Below are positions 47,102-62,925 of a stretch of 64,000 bases of DNA, piece after piece; position 1 is the stretch's first letter, and each line of letters opens with the position of its first letter. Position numbers and translations under genes: made by a program. The notes below the pieces were generated by a model that saw only the letters and a program-made list of their open reading frames with translations, was not told the DNA's origin and ran no database searches. The stretch covers positions 310,001 to 374,000 of the forward strand of contig NZ_KB899493.1 in NCBI RefSeq assembly GCF_000378245.1, read 5' to 3'. The DNA is from Aromatoleum toluclasticum ATCC 700605. GTDB lineage: Bacteria > Pseudomonadota > Gammaproteobacteria > Burkholderiales > Rhodocyclaceae.

Positions 47102-49185
47102 TCACGCCGACAGACGCGACAGGTCGGCGACCTGGTTCATCAGACCGGCGAGTTGGCGCAGCAGCGCGAGGCGGTTCTGGCGCGTCATCGGTTCCTCGGC
47201 CATCACCATGACCTCGTCGAAGAAGGTGTCGACCGCGGCGCGCAGGCCGGCGAGCACGCACAGCGCGTCGGTGTAGTCCTCGTTGCCCATGTGCGAGCGC
47301 ACCAGCGGCGCGACATCGACGACGCGGTGGAACAGCGCCTTTTCGGCCTCTTCCTGCAGCAGCGCGACCTCGGGTTCGGGCAGTTCACCCTCGACCTTCT
47401 TGAGGATGTTGACGATGCGCTTGTTCGCGGCGGCGAGCGCCTCGGCCTCGGGCAGCGCGCGGAAAGTGCGCACGGCGTCGAGCTTGGCAGGGACGAGATC
47501 CATGCGGGTCGGGCGCAGCGCGAGCACGGCGTCGATGACGTCGCCCGCGTGGCCGGCGTCGCGCAGCAGGTTCTTCAGGCGCTCGAACATGAAGTCGAGG
47601 AGCTGCGACTCGAAGCCTTGCGCGGTGAGAAGACCAGGCTTGAAGCCGGCCGCGGCGTCGCCGATGAGCTCGGCGAGGTCGAGCGGCAGCGGCGTCTCGA
47701 TGAGGATGCGCAGCACGCCCAGCGCGGCGCGGCGCAGGCCGAAGGGGTCCTTGTCGCCGGTCGGCAGCTGGCCGATACCGAAGAAGCCCACCAACGCGTC
47801 GAGCTTGTCGGCGAGCGCGACGGCGCAGGCGACGTTGCCCGCGGGCAGCGCATCGCCGGCGAAGCGCGGCTGGTAGTGCGACTGGATCGCGTCGGCGACG
47901 ATCTCGCCTTCCTTGTCGTTGAGCGCGTAGTAGCGCCCCATGATGCCCTGCAGTTCGGGAAACTCGCCGACCATGTCGGTGACGAGGTCGGCCTTCGCGA
48001 GGCGGGCGGCACGGCCCGCGGCAGTTGCGTCGCCGCGCAGCTTGCCCGCGATCGCGCTCGCGAGGCGTTCGAGGCGTTCGACGCGCTCGAACTGGCTGCC
48101 GAGCTTGTTGTGATAGACGACCGGAGCGAGGCGCGGCAGGCGGCTCTCCAGCGTGTGCTTGCGGTCCTGCTCGAAGAAGAAGCGCGCATCGGACAGGCGC
48201 GGGCGCACGACGCGCTGGTTGCCCGTGATGATGTTGGAGGCGTCCTCGAGACGCATGTTGGACACGATCAGGAAGCGGTTGCGCAGCTTGCCGTGCGCGT
48301 CGAAGAGCGGAAAGTACTTCTGGTTCGCACGCATCGTCAGGATCAGGCATTCCTGCGGCACGGCGAGGAACTCGGCTTCGAATTCGCCGACATACACGGT
48401 CGGATGCTCGACCAGCGCGGCGACCTCGTCGAGGAGGTCGGCGTATTCGCCCAGGCTCGCGCCTTCGCGCGCGGCGGTCGCGAGGAGCTGGCGCTCGATC
48501 TCGGCGCGGCGTTCGGCGAAGTCAGGAATAACCTTGCCTTCGGCGAGCAGCGTCGGCTCGTAGGCGTCGGCGGTCGCGAGCGCGATGTCGCCGCGGCTCA
48601 TGAAGCGGTGGCCGCGCGTGATGCGGTCGGAGTCGAGGTCGAGCACGCGGCCCGGCACGATGCGCTCGCCGTGCAGCATCGAGAGTTTGTGCACGGGGCG
48701 CACGAACTGCGCGTCACCCGCGCCCCAGCGCATCAGCTTGGGGATGGGCAGGGCCTTGACGGCGTCCTGCACGATCCCGGCGAGCACGGCGTCGAGTGCC
48801 GCGCCGTCTTCGTTGCGGGTGTAGAACAGCGCCTCGGCCTTGCCGTCCATGCGGCGCTCGAAGCTCGCGACGGCCTCGGGCGGAATGCCCTTGGCTTCGA
48901 GCTTCTTCAGCAGCGCAGGGGTCGGACGGCCTTCGGCGTCGAGCGCGACCTGCACCGGCATGATCTTCTCGGTGACCTCGCGTGCGGGCGCGGCGGCGCG
49001 CACTTGCGGCACGGTGATCGCCAGCCGCCGCGGCGCGGCGAACCAGCGGAAGCCGCGGTCTTCGGCGAGGAGGTCGCGCGCCTTGAGGCCGTCGAAGATC
49101 TTCGCGGCAAAGGTTTCGCCGAGGCGCGGCAGGGCCTTGGGCGGGAGTTCTTCGGTCAGGAGTTCAACGAGCAGGGAGGCATTCA

Positions 49186-49186
<1 letters not shown>
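47102..49186 (-). CDS. glyS: GlyS, glycyl-tRNA synthetase beta subunit
   Basis: A 694-residue beta subunit of the heterotetrameric glycyl-tRNA synthetase; it binds tRNA and holds an HD-like domain ([20 protein letters not shown]). The N terminus [19 protein letters not shown] is the family start. The ATG at 49186 was chosen for that; the ORF continues upstream in glyQ. It overlaps glyQ by one base (TGATG). Confidence 0.97.
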
Positions 49187-50109
<923 letters not shown>

Positions 50110-50250
50110 GGTCTCTCGACAGCTATGGGCGACGGCAAGGGCGCCGCGCGGCAGACGCAAAGGGGGGATTTTAATGGCATTCCGGGTACAGGGCGAAGTT
50201 CCCCGCCGGAAATTGCTCGTCTCACGGGTGGAACACCTCGTGCGCCGGGG

Positions 50251-51783
50251 TCAGATCGGACCTCCGGGGCCCGCCTTCTGGCGCCGAAACCCCGCGACGG
50301 CGAGCGCCAGCGCGACGAACGCCAGCGACGCTGCATCGCCCCAGCGCGCATAGGGCGTGAGGCCTTCGTAGCCCTGCACGGATGCGCGCAGCGCCCCACG
50401 CTCGAAGGCCGGCAGCACCTCGACGACGCGGCCGTCGGGCTGCACCAGCGCGGTCATGCCGGTGTTGGTCGAGCGCAGCATCGGCCGCCCCGTCTCCATC
50501 GCGCGCACGCGGGCGATCTGCAGGTGCTGGGGCTGAGCGAAGGAGTCGCCATACCATGCGAGGTTCGACAGGTTGAGCATCAGCGTCGCCTCGGGCAGGC
50601 TGCGGATCAGCTCGCGGCCGAAGAGGTCTTCGTAGCAGATGTTGATCGCGACGCGCTGCTCGCCGAGGCGCAGCGGCGGCTGGTCGGGCGCGCCGCGCGT
50701 CTGGTCGGACATCGGAATGTCGACCAGCTCGTAGAACCAGCCGAAGAGCGGCGGGGAGTATTCGCCGAAGGGCACGAGGTGCTGCTTCGCGTAGGTCTGG
50801 GAGGGCGAGGCGCCGAGGCTCAACGCGGCGTTGTAGATCGAGCCGCGCGCATCGCGCAGGAACACGCCGAACACCAGATCGCCACCCCGCGCCGCGACCG
50901 GCGCGGCGAGTTCTTCGAGGTAGCCGTCAGGCAGGCGGTCGGCCAGCAGCGGCAACGTCGTCTCGGGCAGCACGACGAGGTCGGCGGGATGCTCGCGCAC
51001 GAGGCGCGCGTTACCGTCCAGCCAGTCTGCAAGGAGTTCGGGCCGCCACTTCAGGCCCTGCTCGATGTTGGTCTGGATCAGCGCGACCTCGAGCGGCTTG
51101 CCGGCCGGGGAGGTCCAGGCGACGCGCCCGAGACCGTAACCGAGGCCGCACAGGACGATGGCGGCAGCGAGCGTCGCCGCGGCCGGACGCACGCTGCGCC
51201 AGGGCGTGAGGGCGACGAGCGCCGCGAGGAAGGCGACCAGGCCGCCCACGCCATACACGCCCAGCACGGAGAAGTATCCGGCGAGCGGGCTGGGCGGAGT
51301 CTGCGAGTAGCCGAGCGCGAGCCACGGGAAGCCTGTGAACAGCCAGCCGCGCAGCATTTCGGAGCCGATCCACAGGCTGGAAAAAAGCAATGCGCGCCGC
51401 CACGCAGCTCCACGGCCGAGACGGACGAACAGGGCGCCGACTGCGGCCGGAAAGAGCGCGAGGTAGGCGCAGAAGAGCAGGATCGCGAAGGCGGCGAGCG
51501 GCATCGGCATGCCGCCGTAGCGGTTCAGCGCGACGTAGAGCCAGGACACGCCGGCAAGGAAGGCGCCCAGGCCCCAGGCGAAACCGAGCGCGAATCCGCC
51601 CCGGGCGCGCGATTCGCGGGCGGCGAAGCCGGCCAGCACGGCCAGGCTCAGCACCGCCAGCGGGAAGATCCCGAAGGGGGAGAAGGCGAACACCGACGCG
51701 CCGCCGGCAAGCAGCGCCGCCAGCAGTCCGCGCATCCGCCCGCCTGCCGCTGCGGCGCCCGAATCCTGCGCGCGAACGGTCAC
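50251..51783 (-). CDS. lnt: Lnt, apolipoprotein N-acyltransferase
   Basis: A 510-residue inner-membrane enzyme that adds the third acyl chain to lipoproteins. Eight or so helices precede a nitrilase-like domain with the catalytic triad Glu (LPETTLPLLADRL), Lys (YAKQHLVPFGEYSP) and Cys (INICYEDLFGREL). The start is a GTG at 51783, overlapping the corC stop (GTGA). The corC-lnt order is the typical gamma/betaproteobacterial arrangement. Confidence 0.95.
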   Translation of the reverse strand: MTVRAQDSGAAAAGGRMRGLLAALLAGGASVFAFSPFGIFPLAVLSLAVLAGFAARESRARGGFALGFAWGLGAFLAGVSWLYVALNRYGGMPMPLAAFAILLFCAYLALFPAAVGALFVRLGRGAAWRRALLFSSLWIGSEMLRGWLFTGFPWLALGYSQTPPSPLAGYFSVLGVYGVGGLVAFLAALVALTPWRSVRPAAATLAAAIVLCGLGYGLGRVAWTSPAGKPLEVALIQTNIEQGLKWRPELLADWLDGNARLVREHPADLVVLPETTLPLLADRLPDGYLEELAAPVAARGGDLVFGVFLRDARGSIYNAALSLGASPSQTYAKQHLVPFGEYSPPLFGWFYELVDIPMSDQTRGAPDQPPLRLGEQRVAINICYEDLFGRELIRSLPEATLMLNLSNLAWYGDSFAQPQHLQIARVRAMETGRPMLRSTNTGMTALVQPDGRVVEVLPAFERGALRASVQGYEGLTPYARWGDAASLAFVALALAVAGFRRQKAGPGGPI

Positions 51784-52613
51784 GCGTCCGCCGTTCCGGA
51801 GACGGGCTGCACGAGCAGGGTATGCACGCGCCGGCCATCGACGCGCAGCGCGGTGACGCGCAGCCTGCCCAGCATCACGACTTCGCCGCGCCGCGGCAGG
51901 CGGCCGAGCTGGCAGATGAGCAGGCCGCCCACGGTGTCGACTTCGGCGTCGCTGAAGTCGGAGCCGAAGGCGGCATTGAATTCGCCGATTTCGGTCGTCG
52001 CGCGGACGCGGTAGCGGCCGTCCGCGTCGAGCTGGATGTTGTCGCTGGGTTCGAGCTGGTCGAACTCGTCCTCGATGTCGCCGACGATCTGCTCCAGCAC
52101 GTCCTCGATCGTGACGAGGCCGGCAACGCTACCGTACTCGTCGACGACGATCGCCATGTGGTTGCGGCTGACTCGGAATTCGCGCAGCAGCACATTGAGC
52201 CGCTTCGATTCGGGCACGAACACCGCGGGCCGCAGCAGCGCGGGCATGTCGAAGCCGCGTCCCGCGTAATAGCGCAGCAAGTCCTTGGCGAGGAAGATGC
52301 CGACGATGTCGTCCTTGCTGGCACCGACCGGGAAGCGCGAATGGCCGGTGTCGACGACGTGCGCGGCGATGCTGTCGACGGGGTCGTCGAGGCGGATGAT
52401 GTCCATCTGCGAGCGCGGGATCATCACGTCGCCGACCTGCAGCTCGGACATCTGCAGCGCGCCCTCGATGATCGCCAGCGCGTCGGCATCGAGCAGGTTG
52501 CGTTCGAAGGCCGCGTGCAGCAGGGCCAGGAGTTCGTCGCGGTCCTCGGGCTCGCGCGAGAGCAGCGCGGAGAGGCGTTCGAGCAGACTAGGTCGGGGTG
52601 ATGCGGGGTCCAT
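51780..52613 (-). CDS. corC: CorC/HlyC-family CBS-domain protein
   Basis: A 277-residue cytosolic protein with two CBS domains (VMIPRSQMDIIRLDDPVDSI; NHMAIVVDEYGSVAGLVTIE) and a C-terminal transporter-associated domain. CorC is linked to magnesium/cobalt efflux. The classic phrase MIPRSQMDII is intact. It is coupled to lnt by a 4-base overlap and follows ybeY after 25 bases. Confidence 0.95.
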   Translation of the reverse strand: MDPASPRPSLLERLSALLSREPEDRDELLALLHAAFERNLLDADALAIIEGALQMSELQVGDVMIPRSQMDIIRLDDPVDSIAAHVVDTGHSRFPVGASKDDIVGIFLAKDLLRYYAGRGFDMPALLRPAVFVPESKRLNVLLREFRVSRNHMAIVVDEYGSVAGLVTIEDVLEQIVGDIEDEFDQLEPSDNIQLDADGRYRVRATTEIGEFNAAFGSDFSDAEVDTVGGLLICQLGRLPRRGEVVMLGRLRVTALRVDGRRVHTLLVQPVSGTADA

Positions 52614-52638
52614 ATGTCGGAAGAATCAGGCGGGCGGG

Positions 52639-53129
52639 TCAGACGGATCGTTCGGCGTAGGGATCAGGATAGCCCAGTTCGGCGAGAATCCGTGTTTCCA
52701 GCGCCTCCATCTCCTCGGCTTCGTCGCTGTCCTCGTGGTCGTAGCCCTGCAGGTGCAGCATGCCATGCACGATCAGATGCGCAAAATGCGCGGCCAGCGG
52801 CTTGCCCTGCTCGACGGCCTCGCGCATGACGACCGGCACGCACAGGACGAGATCGCCGGCGAGCGGCGCGTCGTCACCGCCGGGCATGTCCTCGCCCTGA
52901 TCATAGACAAAGGTCAGGACGTTGGTCGCGTAGTCCTTGCCGCGGAAATCGCGGTTGAGCTCGCGGCCTTCGGTCGCGCCGACGAGGCGCACCGTGACTT
53001 CGGCATCGTCGTCCTGCAGCGCGGCCTGCGCCCAGCGGCGCATGTCGGTGGAGGACGGCGCGTTGTCGCGGTTCGCCTTGCCGATCGCCTTCTGGATCGT
53101 CAGCGCGAGATGCGGGGGCGAGTCGATCA

Positions 53130-53133
<4 letters not shown>
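52639..53133 (-). CDS. ybeY: YbeY, endoribonuclease for 16S rRNA maturation
   Basis: A 164-residue metal-dependent RNase. The zinc motif H-x3-H-x5-H is seen in [20 protein letters not shown]. It processes the 16S rRNA 3' end and takes part in ribosome quality control. It overlaps phoH by 4 bases and is coupled to it, as in most proteobacteria. Confidence 0.95.
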
Positions 53134-54110
<977 letters not shown>

Positions 54111-55448
54111 TCAGACCTCCCGCGTGACGATTTCGCCGCGCAGGCTGTGCGGCAGCGCGGCGGTGATCGTCAGTTCGACGAACTGCCCGATCAGGCGCGG
54201 ATTGCCGGCGAAATTCACGACGCGGTTGTTGTCGGTACGCCCGGCGAGCTCCGTCTCGTCCTTGCGCGAGCGCCCTTCGACGAGCACGCGCTCGACGCGG
54301 CCGACCATCGCCTGGCTGATCGCCTGCGCCTGCTCGTCGATGCGCTTCTGCAGGCGCGCGAGCCAGCGCAGCTTGGTTTCCTGCGGCACCGGGTCTTCCA
54401 TGTCCGCCGCCGGCGTGCCGGGGCGCGGGCTGAAGACGAAGCTGAACGAGGCGTCGAAACCAATCTCCTCGATCAGCTTCATCGTCTTCTCGAAATCCTC
54501 CTCGGTCTCGCCGGGGAAGCCGACGATGAAGTCCGACGACAACGACAGATCGGGCCGGGCCGCGCGCAGCTTGCGCACCACCGACTTGAACTCCAGCACC
54601 GAATAGCCGCGCTTCATCGCCGCGAGGACGCGATCGGAGCCCGACTGCACGGGCAGGTGCAGGTGGCTCACGAGCTTGGGAATGTTCGCGTAGGCATCGA
54701 TCACCCGCTGCGTCATCTCGCGCGGGTGCGAGGTCGTGTAGCGCATGCGCTCGATGCCGGGGATTTCGGCGACGCATTCGAGCAGGAAGGCGAAATCGCC
54801 CAGCTCGCCGCCCTTCCTGGAGAGCGGCCCGCGCCACGCATTGACGTTCTGGCCCAGCAGCGTCACTTCCTTCACGCCCTGCCCCGCGAGGCCGGCGACT
54901 TCGGTGAGGATGTCGTCGAGCGGCCGCGACACTTCCTCGCCGCGGGTATAGGGCACGACACAGTAGGTGCAGTACTTCGAACAGCCTTCCATGATCGACA
55001 CGAAGGCGCTCGCCCCTTCGACGCGCGCGGGCGGCAGGTTGTCGAACTTCTCGATCTCGGGGAAGGAGATATCGACCTGCGAGCGGCCGCTATAGCGCCG
55101 TTCGGCGATCAGCTGCGGCAGGCGGTGCAGGGTCTGCGGCCCGAACACGACGTCGACGTAGGGCGCGCGCGCGACGATCGCCTCGCCCTCCTGGCTGGCG
55201 ACACAGCCGCCGACGCCGATGATGAGGTTCGGGTTCGCCTGCTTCAGGTGCTTGACCCGGCCGAGGTCGTGGAACACCCGCTCCTGCGCCTTCTCGCGCA
55301 CCGAACAGGTGTTGAAGAGGATCACGTCAGCCTCTTCGGGGTTGTCGGTCTTGACCAGTTCCTCGGTCGCCCCGAGCACGTCCGCCATCTTGTCGGAGTC
55401 GTACTCGTTCATCTGGCAGCCGAAGGTGCGGATGTATAATTTCTTCAT
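54111..55448 (-). CDS. miaB: MiaB, tRNA-2-methylthio-N6-isopentenyladenosine synthase
   Basis: A 445-residue radical-SAM methylthiotransferase that modifies A37 in tRNAs. N-terminal auxiliary cluster Cys11, Cys48 and Cys82; radical-SAM motif C-x3-C-x2-C in [15 protein letters not shown] (Cys156, 160, 163). A TRAM-like RNA-binding C-terminal domain follows. It is first gene of miaB-phoH-ybeY-corC-lnt, a standard order. A tRNA gene begins on the other strand 52 bases away. Confidence 0.96.
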   Translation of the reverse strand: MKKLYIRTFGCQMNEYDSDKMADVLGATEELVKTDNPEEADVILFNTCSVREKAQERVFHDLGRVKHLKQANPNLIIGVGGCVASQEGEAIVARAPYVDVVFGPQTLHRLPQLIAERRYSGRSQVDISFPEIEKFDNLPPARVEGASAFVSIMEGCSKYCTYCVVPYTRGEEVSRPLDDILTEVAGLAGQGVKEVTLLGQNVNAWRGPLSRKGGELGDFAFLLECVAEIPGIERMRYTTSHPREMTQRVIDAYANIPKLVSHLHLPVQSGSDRVLAAMKRGYSVLEFKSVVRKLRAARPDLSLSSDFIVGFPGETEEDFEKTMKLIEEIGFDASFSFVFSPRPGTPAADMEDPVPQETKLRWLARLQKRIDEQAQAISQAMVGRVERVLVEGRSRKDETELAGRTDNNRVVNFAGNPRLIGQFVELTITAALPHSLRGEIVTREV

Positions 55449-55457
55449 CGAAGCGTG

Positions 55458-55487
55458 TTGACGCGCAGTTTCGCAAACCGCTATATT
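55458..55487 (+). promoter_or_regulatory. Sigma-70 promoter of tRNA-Met
   Basis: TTGACG (55458-55463) and TATATT (55482-55487) are separated by 18 bases and lie 13 bases before the tRNA, toward which they point. Confidence 0.75.
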
Positions 55488-55500
55488 AGCAGGCTCGAGC

Positions 55501-55577
55501 GGTGATGTAGCTCAGACGGTTAGAGCGATGGATTCATAACCCATAGGTCGGCAGTTCGATTCTGCCCATCACCACCA
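55501..55577 (+). tRNA. tRNA-Met (anticodon CAU), elongator type
   Basis: A complete 77-base cloverleaf with encoded CCA. The acceptor stem is GGTGATG/CATCACC, and the T arm GGCAG-TTCGATT-CTGCC is intact. The anticodon loop TTCATAA places CAT at 55535-55537. The anticodon stem ATGGA/CCCAT has one A-C mismatch at its loop end. The first pair G-C favours elongator tRNA-Met over initiator; a lysidine-modified tRNA-Ile2 cannot be fully excluded. tRNA genes are common integration sites, and a probable mobile defence cluster begins downstream. Confidence 0.95.
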
Positions 55578-55587
55578 ACGAATTCAG

Positions 55588-55620
55588 GGGCTTGCAGCGA
55601 TGCAGGCCCTTTTCTTTTTT
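55588..55620 (+). terminator. Rho-independent terminator of tRNA-Met
   Basis: GGGCTTGCA-GCGA-TGCAGGCCC is a 9-bp stem (one wobble pair) followed by TTTTCTTTTTT, 10 bases after the tRNA end. Confidence 0.92.
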
Positions 55621-55622
55621 TG

Positions 55623-55644
55623 GCGGGCTAACAGCGGGCTAACA
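55623..55644. repeat. Tandem 11-bp direct repeat (GCGGGCTAACA x2)
   Basis: Two perfect copies stand side by side right after the tRNA terminator, inside a 460-base stretch (55578-56038) with no intact gene. They might be recombinase arm sites or the debris of an integrase end, but no integrase gene is seen. Confidence 0.6.
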
Positions 55645-55861
55645 CTGCGCGGGAAAATTGCCTGCTAAGTGAGGGCGGCTCATTCACGGGACCAGATGGG
55701 GTCCTGCCCAAATCGATCCACTTCGACGCGAACGGCAGCCCATCACGGATAGCTGAAACCACGCGCCGAACATGATCGAGAGCGGCATTCTGGATGATGC
55801 GCTGATGCGCGACGCCGCTGTGGCTACGAAATTCGTCCGGCCTTTCCAGCGATCACCCTCT

Positions 55862-56038
55862 TCAGCGAGTCCGCCACCAGATCCACAACTCGTCCTTGTT
55901 GATCTGCCGCTCCATACCCCTCTTCAGCATGACGCGATTGACCGCTGCGAGTATGTCGCGCCAGAAGTCGGTTTTTCCGGCCCACTGGCGGCTGTGACCT
56001 TGACTGACGGCCTCGTAACTGAATGATCCGCACCTAAT
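55862..56038 (-). pseudogene. Orphan 58-codon C-terminal reading frame after DUF499
   Basis: Directly after the DUF499 stop, the same frame stays open for 58 codons to a TGA at 55862-55864 but has no start codon in its first 35 codons. It reads like real protein: ERQINKDELWIWWRTR is at its end and TDFWRDILAAVNRV in the middle. I do not recognise the family. The lack of a start suggests the 3' end of a gene whose 5' part was deleted. Chance is a possible explanation. Confidence 0.35.
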
Positions 56039-59404
<3,366 letters not shown>

Positions 59405-59410
59405 TAGTAC

Positions 59411-62302
59411 TTATTCCTGATCGAAGAGGTCGTCGATGCCGGGCGTAACGGCACGCGGGGTTTCGTGCGCCAGCCGGGTGATTTCCGGCCAGCTTTGCAC
59501 CAGGCCGTTGTAGGCCATGGCCTCGTTGGCGCGCTTCTTCCGTTCGCACAGGGTGTAGAGGCGGTAGCAGAGTTCGCGGGCAGTTTCGGCCTGGCTGCCG
59601 AGTTTGGCGACCAGCTTGGCGGCGGCCGGTTCGCCGCCGGCTTCGAGCACGCGCACCAGTTGGTGCACCATCTCCCAGACCGTGAGGCGCTTGTCGGTGC
59701 CCGGGTCCCAGTCGGCGGGCAGTTCGTCGGGTTTCAGCAGGCGCACCTTGCCCTTGCCGGACACGATGATGCCGGCCTCGACCAGACCGTCCATGCCGGT
59801 GTTCTTGGCCTGCGAGAGCACGGTGGCGACGCCGTATTCGCCCTCGTTGAACGCCATCTGCTCGAACCACGCCAGCGCCCAGCGCGTGTCCGCGTCGAAG
59901 TCGCCTTCCTGCTCGGCCAGCGCCTCGTCCAGCGTCTGGTTGATCAGCGCCAGGGCGGCGCGCACCGAAAGCGGCTTGCCTTCGGCGTCGAGCACCCTGG
60001 CATAGCGGGTATACACCGCCATGCCAGGGCCGATGGCCGCCTGCGCAAGATCGACCGGCGCGATGTTGCCGGCTTGCAGGTGGGCGAGCGCGGCAGGGAG
60101 TTCGGCCTTGAGGGCGGAGAGGAAGTCGCGGCGGGTGGCGGTTGGCGCGGTCGCGGAGCGGGGTCGGCAGACGAGGACGATGCTGGAGGCGAGCGCGTTG
60201 GTGCCTGAGCCGATCATTCGGTTGCCGAGTTCGGTGCGCATCGGCCAGGTGCCGCTGATGGCAAAGCCGGCCTCGATGACGGCGGCGAGAAAGGTATCCC
60301 AGCCGGTGTTGGTGGTGCCGTCGCCGCCGTCGCTCTCCGACTGTTTGAAGGCGTAGTAAATGGTGACCGGAAAGGCCGGGTGCGCCTGTTCTGCTAGGCG
60401 GTGCATCGCCTGCGTCATGCCGTCGAGGAAAAAGGTTTCCGCCTTTTCCTTGCTGCCGTGGCGGTAGGGGGTGGCCACCAGTTCCTCGGCCTTGGGCACG
60501 GCCATAGTCGCGAACAAGTCGGGGAAAATCGGTCGCAGCGAACGACGCAACCAGACGTAGAAGAAGTCGGAGAGGTCGGCGTAGCCGATGTTGTCGTAGT
60601 AAGGCGGGTCGGTGGAGATGACTTTGCCCGCGCTAATGGCTTGGCTCGTTGCATCGAACTGCTGGACCACACCAAGGGCAGAACCGGGCATGTTAGCAAC
60701 GGCTTTTGCGCCCCATTCAACGTTGTTCAGCCAATTGCCGCTGGATTCAGAAAACGGATTCCCTTCAGCGAAATCCCAGACCATTGGGATCGCTTGGCGA
60801 CCAAACGTGTTTCGAAGCGCCTCCATCTTTGGGCTGTTGTCCCATGAGCAGATCGTCGAGCCGCGGTCCGCTGTTCGGCTAAGCGCAAAGGTCATGTACA
60901 CCCCCACCGCCTCCGCATACGCCGTCGCGCCAGCGCCGACTGTTGCGAGGGGCTGGTTGTCGTCGGGCAGGCCGGCTTTGAGGGCGTCGCGCTTGACCCG
61001 CTCGCGCGCCTCGGCCACCAGATCGGAGAAGGTCGTCAGCGCGACGAGTTGGCGGGGGGTGAAGAGGTCGGCGAAGGTGGTCAGTCCGTAGTTCGGCGTC
61101 TTGAAATCGCGCGGATTGACGGGCAAGACGTTGTCCGGTTTCCAGTCCGGTTGAGCCTTCTGCGCAGCCGCTTCGTGCTCCGGCGTCGGCGTGAGATAAA
61201 TGCGACCGCGGGTGCCTTCGGCCACCACCGCCATCAGCTTTGAGCCCAGGCGGCTCGCCTTGCCTTCCTCCCGGATGTGATCGTAGGTTACGGGGACACC
61301 CGACATCAGGCACTTGAACGCCGCACGTTTGCCAGCGGTGGTGCCCAACTTCGCTCCTTCCGCATCCGTCGGCTTGCCCACCTTCACCGTGAAACGATAT
61401 CCGCCGCCTTCGATCACCGGCTCGACATAAGCTTCCTTGCCCGCCTTGGTGGACAGCATGAACGTCGAGGCGAGCGGCACTTCGACGTTGGCGAAGGCCG
61501 GGTTGGGGCTTTTGACGGTGCGCGCCCACAGCCAGGCGATGACGGTGAGCTGCTGCCCGACGTAGGGCTTGAGGTCCGGTCGCTCCGTGGCCATTTCGGC
61601 GGTGACCTCGACCTTGGGGTAGAGGTGGCCGATGCGCTTTTCCGCCTCGTCGCGCATCCACTGGCCGTAGTAACGCACGTCTTCGGCGAGACCCTGCGCG
61701 CCTTGCCAGCCCTTGTCCATCTGCGCCTTCTGACGCTGCGACTCCGGATTCACCGGCGCCTTGCCGGCGAAGCGCGGCGGTATCTCGATCATCGCCTTGT
61801 TAATCAGCACTGCCACGGGGTTCAGGTCGCTGGCGTAGCTCTCCAGTCCCAGCCGCTGCGCTTCAAGCGGCAGCGCGCCGCCGCCGGCGAAGGGGTCGTG
61901 GAAGGCGGGCAGCACTTCGCGATTGAACAATTCCTTCGCGCGAGGGTGGTCGGCGTTTTCGGCGCAGGCCCGCCGCCAGCTTTCCCAAATCGCGTCACGG
62001 GCCTTTTGCAGCACCGCCTCGTTGGTGGTGTTCTCCCACAGCACAAGCTCTTCGATGATCTTGAACAGGCGCTCGCGCTCCTCGTCCTGCGCCTTTTCGG
62101 TCGGAAAGAGGTCGGGATGCGCCGAGGGGTCATCGACCATCTGTGCAAAAATCACCGCACGCGCCGCCGCCAGCGGCCGCCGCGCCCACCACAGGTGCAG
62201 CGTGCTGGGGTGGCCGTGGCGAATCGACTTCTCGCGCGCCGCAGCCTTGTTGATGGCTTCGAGCGGCAGGGCGACTTCGATGAGCTTTTTCTTGTGCGTC
62301 AT
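59411..62302 (-). CDS. DUF1156 adenine-specific DNA methyltransferase
   Basis: A 963-residue protein. The N-terminal DUF1156 block is [20 protein letters not shown] and [20 protein letters not shown]. Methyltransferase motif I is [18 protein letters not shown] (residues 136-142 DPFAGGG), and motif IV is [12 protein letters not shown] (residues 565-568 DPPY), with a large insertion between. It should methylate adenine (N6) or exocyclic amino groups in a defence context. The ATG at 62302 overlaps the HNH gene stop as ATGA. The longer ORF to 62386 is a shadow of HNH. Confidence 0.92.
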   Translation of the reverse strand: MTHKKKLIEVALPLEAINKAAAREKSIRHGHPSTLHLWWARRPLAAARAVIFAQMVDDPSAHPDLFPTEKAQDEERERLFKIIEELVLWENTTNEAVLQKARDAIWESWRRACAENADHPRAKELFNREVLPAFHDPFAGGGALPLEAQRLGLESYASDLNPVAVLINKAMIEIPPRFAGKAPVNPESQRQKAQMDKGWQGAQGLAEDVRYYGQWMRDEAEKRIGHLYPKVEVTAEMATERPDLKPYVGQQLTVIAWLWARTVKSPNPAFANVEVPLASTFMLSTKAGKEAYVEPVIEGGGYRFTVKVGKPTDAEGAKLGTTAGKRAAFKCLMSGVPVTYDHIREEGKASRLGSKLMAVVAEGTRGRIYLTPTPEHEAAAQKAQPDWKPDNVLPVNPRDFKTPNYGLTTFADLFTPRQLVALTTFSDLVAEARERVKRDALKAGLPDDNQPLATVGAGATAYAEAVGVYMTFALSRTADRGSTICSWDNSPKMEALRNTFGRQAIPMVWDFAEGNPFSESSGNWLNNVEWGAKAVANMPGSALGVVQQFDATSQAISAGKVISTDPPYYDNIGYADLSDFFYVWLRRSLRPIFPDLFATMAVPKAEELVATPYRHGSKEKAETFFLDGMTQAMHRLAEQAHPAFPVTIYYAFKQSESDGGDGTTNTGWDTFLAAVIEAGFAISGTWPMRTELGNRMIGSGTNALASSIVLVCRPRSATAPTATRRDFLSALKAELPAALAHLQAGNIAPVDLAQAAIGPGMAVYTRYARVLDAEGKPLSVRAALALINQTLDEALAEQEGDFDADTRWALAWFEQMAFNEGEYGVATVLSQAKNTGMDGLVEAGIIVSGKGKVRLLKPDELPADWDPGTDKRLTVWEMVHQLVRVLEAGGEPAAAKLVAKLGSQAETARELCYRLYTLCERKKRANEAMAYNGLVQSWPEITRLAHETPRAVTPGIDDLFDQE

Positions 62303-62925
62303 GGTTCGAGAATGGCTTTGGACAGCGAGTAGTAGGGCTTCAGGCAACCGTCGGCATCGGGTTGGAGGTAATCCTGGCGCAGCCAAGCGACTATTTCCGG
62401 GTCGCTTGCATCGCCGAGGGTATCGGTAAGCGTGCTGGCATGCTGCCTGCGCCGTTCATTGAGCCGCGGGCAGTCGAGACCCAGGTAGCCGATCAGATAA
62501 TCGGCTTTGCCGTTGGCTGCCGTGGCTGGCTCAATCGCCCCGATCGGCAGGTAGCGGAACATGGAGCACGTTTGCGGATCGTGAGGCGCTGAAAACGCCT
62601 GCGCGTCCCACACCCCATTCGGGTTCCGGTGCCGGTCATCCTTGAACCGGCCACAATGTTCTCCTTTGCCACCGTTGCAGGAAATGGCCAGATTGCTGTA
62701 CTCGTAGATACGCGCGGGGCTATTTTCACGGGACGCCATGTGCTCAATGTGGCTCTCGCCCGGTGCAATGGTACTTTCGCAATAACAACACAAGCCCTGT
62801 TGCTCCAGGCGCAGGCTCGCGTCGGTTTGGACGTGGCAGGGTGTACCGATGAACTTGCCCCAATCTTGATTAACAGGCTGGTGCCCGAGACAGGCCGGGG
62901 CTGTGCTCCGTTGAATCGTCTTCAT
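62299..62925 (-). CDS. HNH endonuclease, PtuB/TIGR02646-like
   Basis: A 208-residue protein of the TIGR02646-type HNH family, which includes PtuB of the Septu system and the retron Ec78 nuclease. HNH parts seen are [17 protein letters not shown] (CxxC and HIEH, residues 46-62), NLAISC (78-83) and KGEHCGRFK (about residues 87-95). PtuB cuts DNA in complex with its partner ATPase PtuA. It overlaps the ATPase stop and the methyltransferase start, each by ATGA, so it is translated with both. Confidence 0.88.
   Translation of the reverse strand: MKTIQRSTAPACLGHQPVNQDWGKFIGTPCHVQTDASLRLEQQGLCCYCESTIAPGESHIEHMASRENSPARIYEYSNLAISCNGGKGEHCGRFKDDRHRNPNGVWDAQAFSAPHDPQTCSMFRYLPIGAIEPATAANGKADYLIGYLGLDCPRLNERRRQHASTLTDTLGDASDPEIVAWLRQDYLQPDADGCLKPYYSLSKAILEP

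Noticed and set aside
55534-55569. Short minus-strand peptide MGRIELPTYGL
   Set aside because: It is the well-known chance frame on the antisense strand of a tRNA-Met gene.
55772-56026. 84-codon plus-strand open frame after tRNA-Met
   Set aside because: No ribosome-binding site, no recognisable domain, and it overlaps the more protein-like minus-strand remnant.
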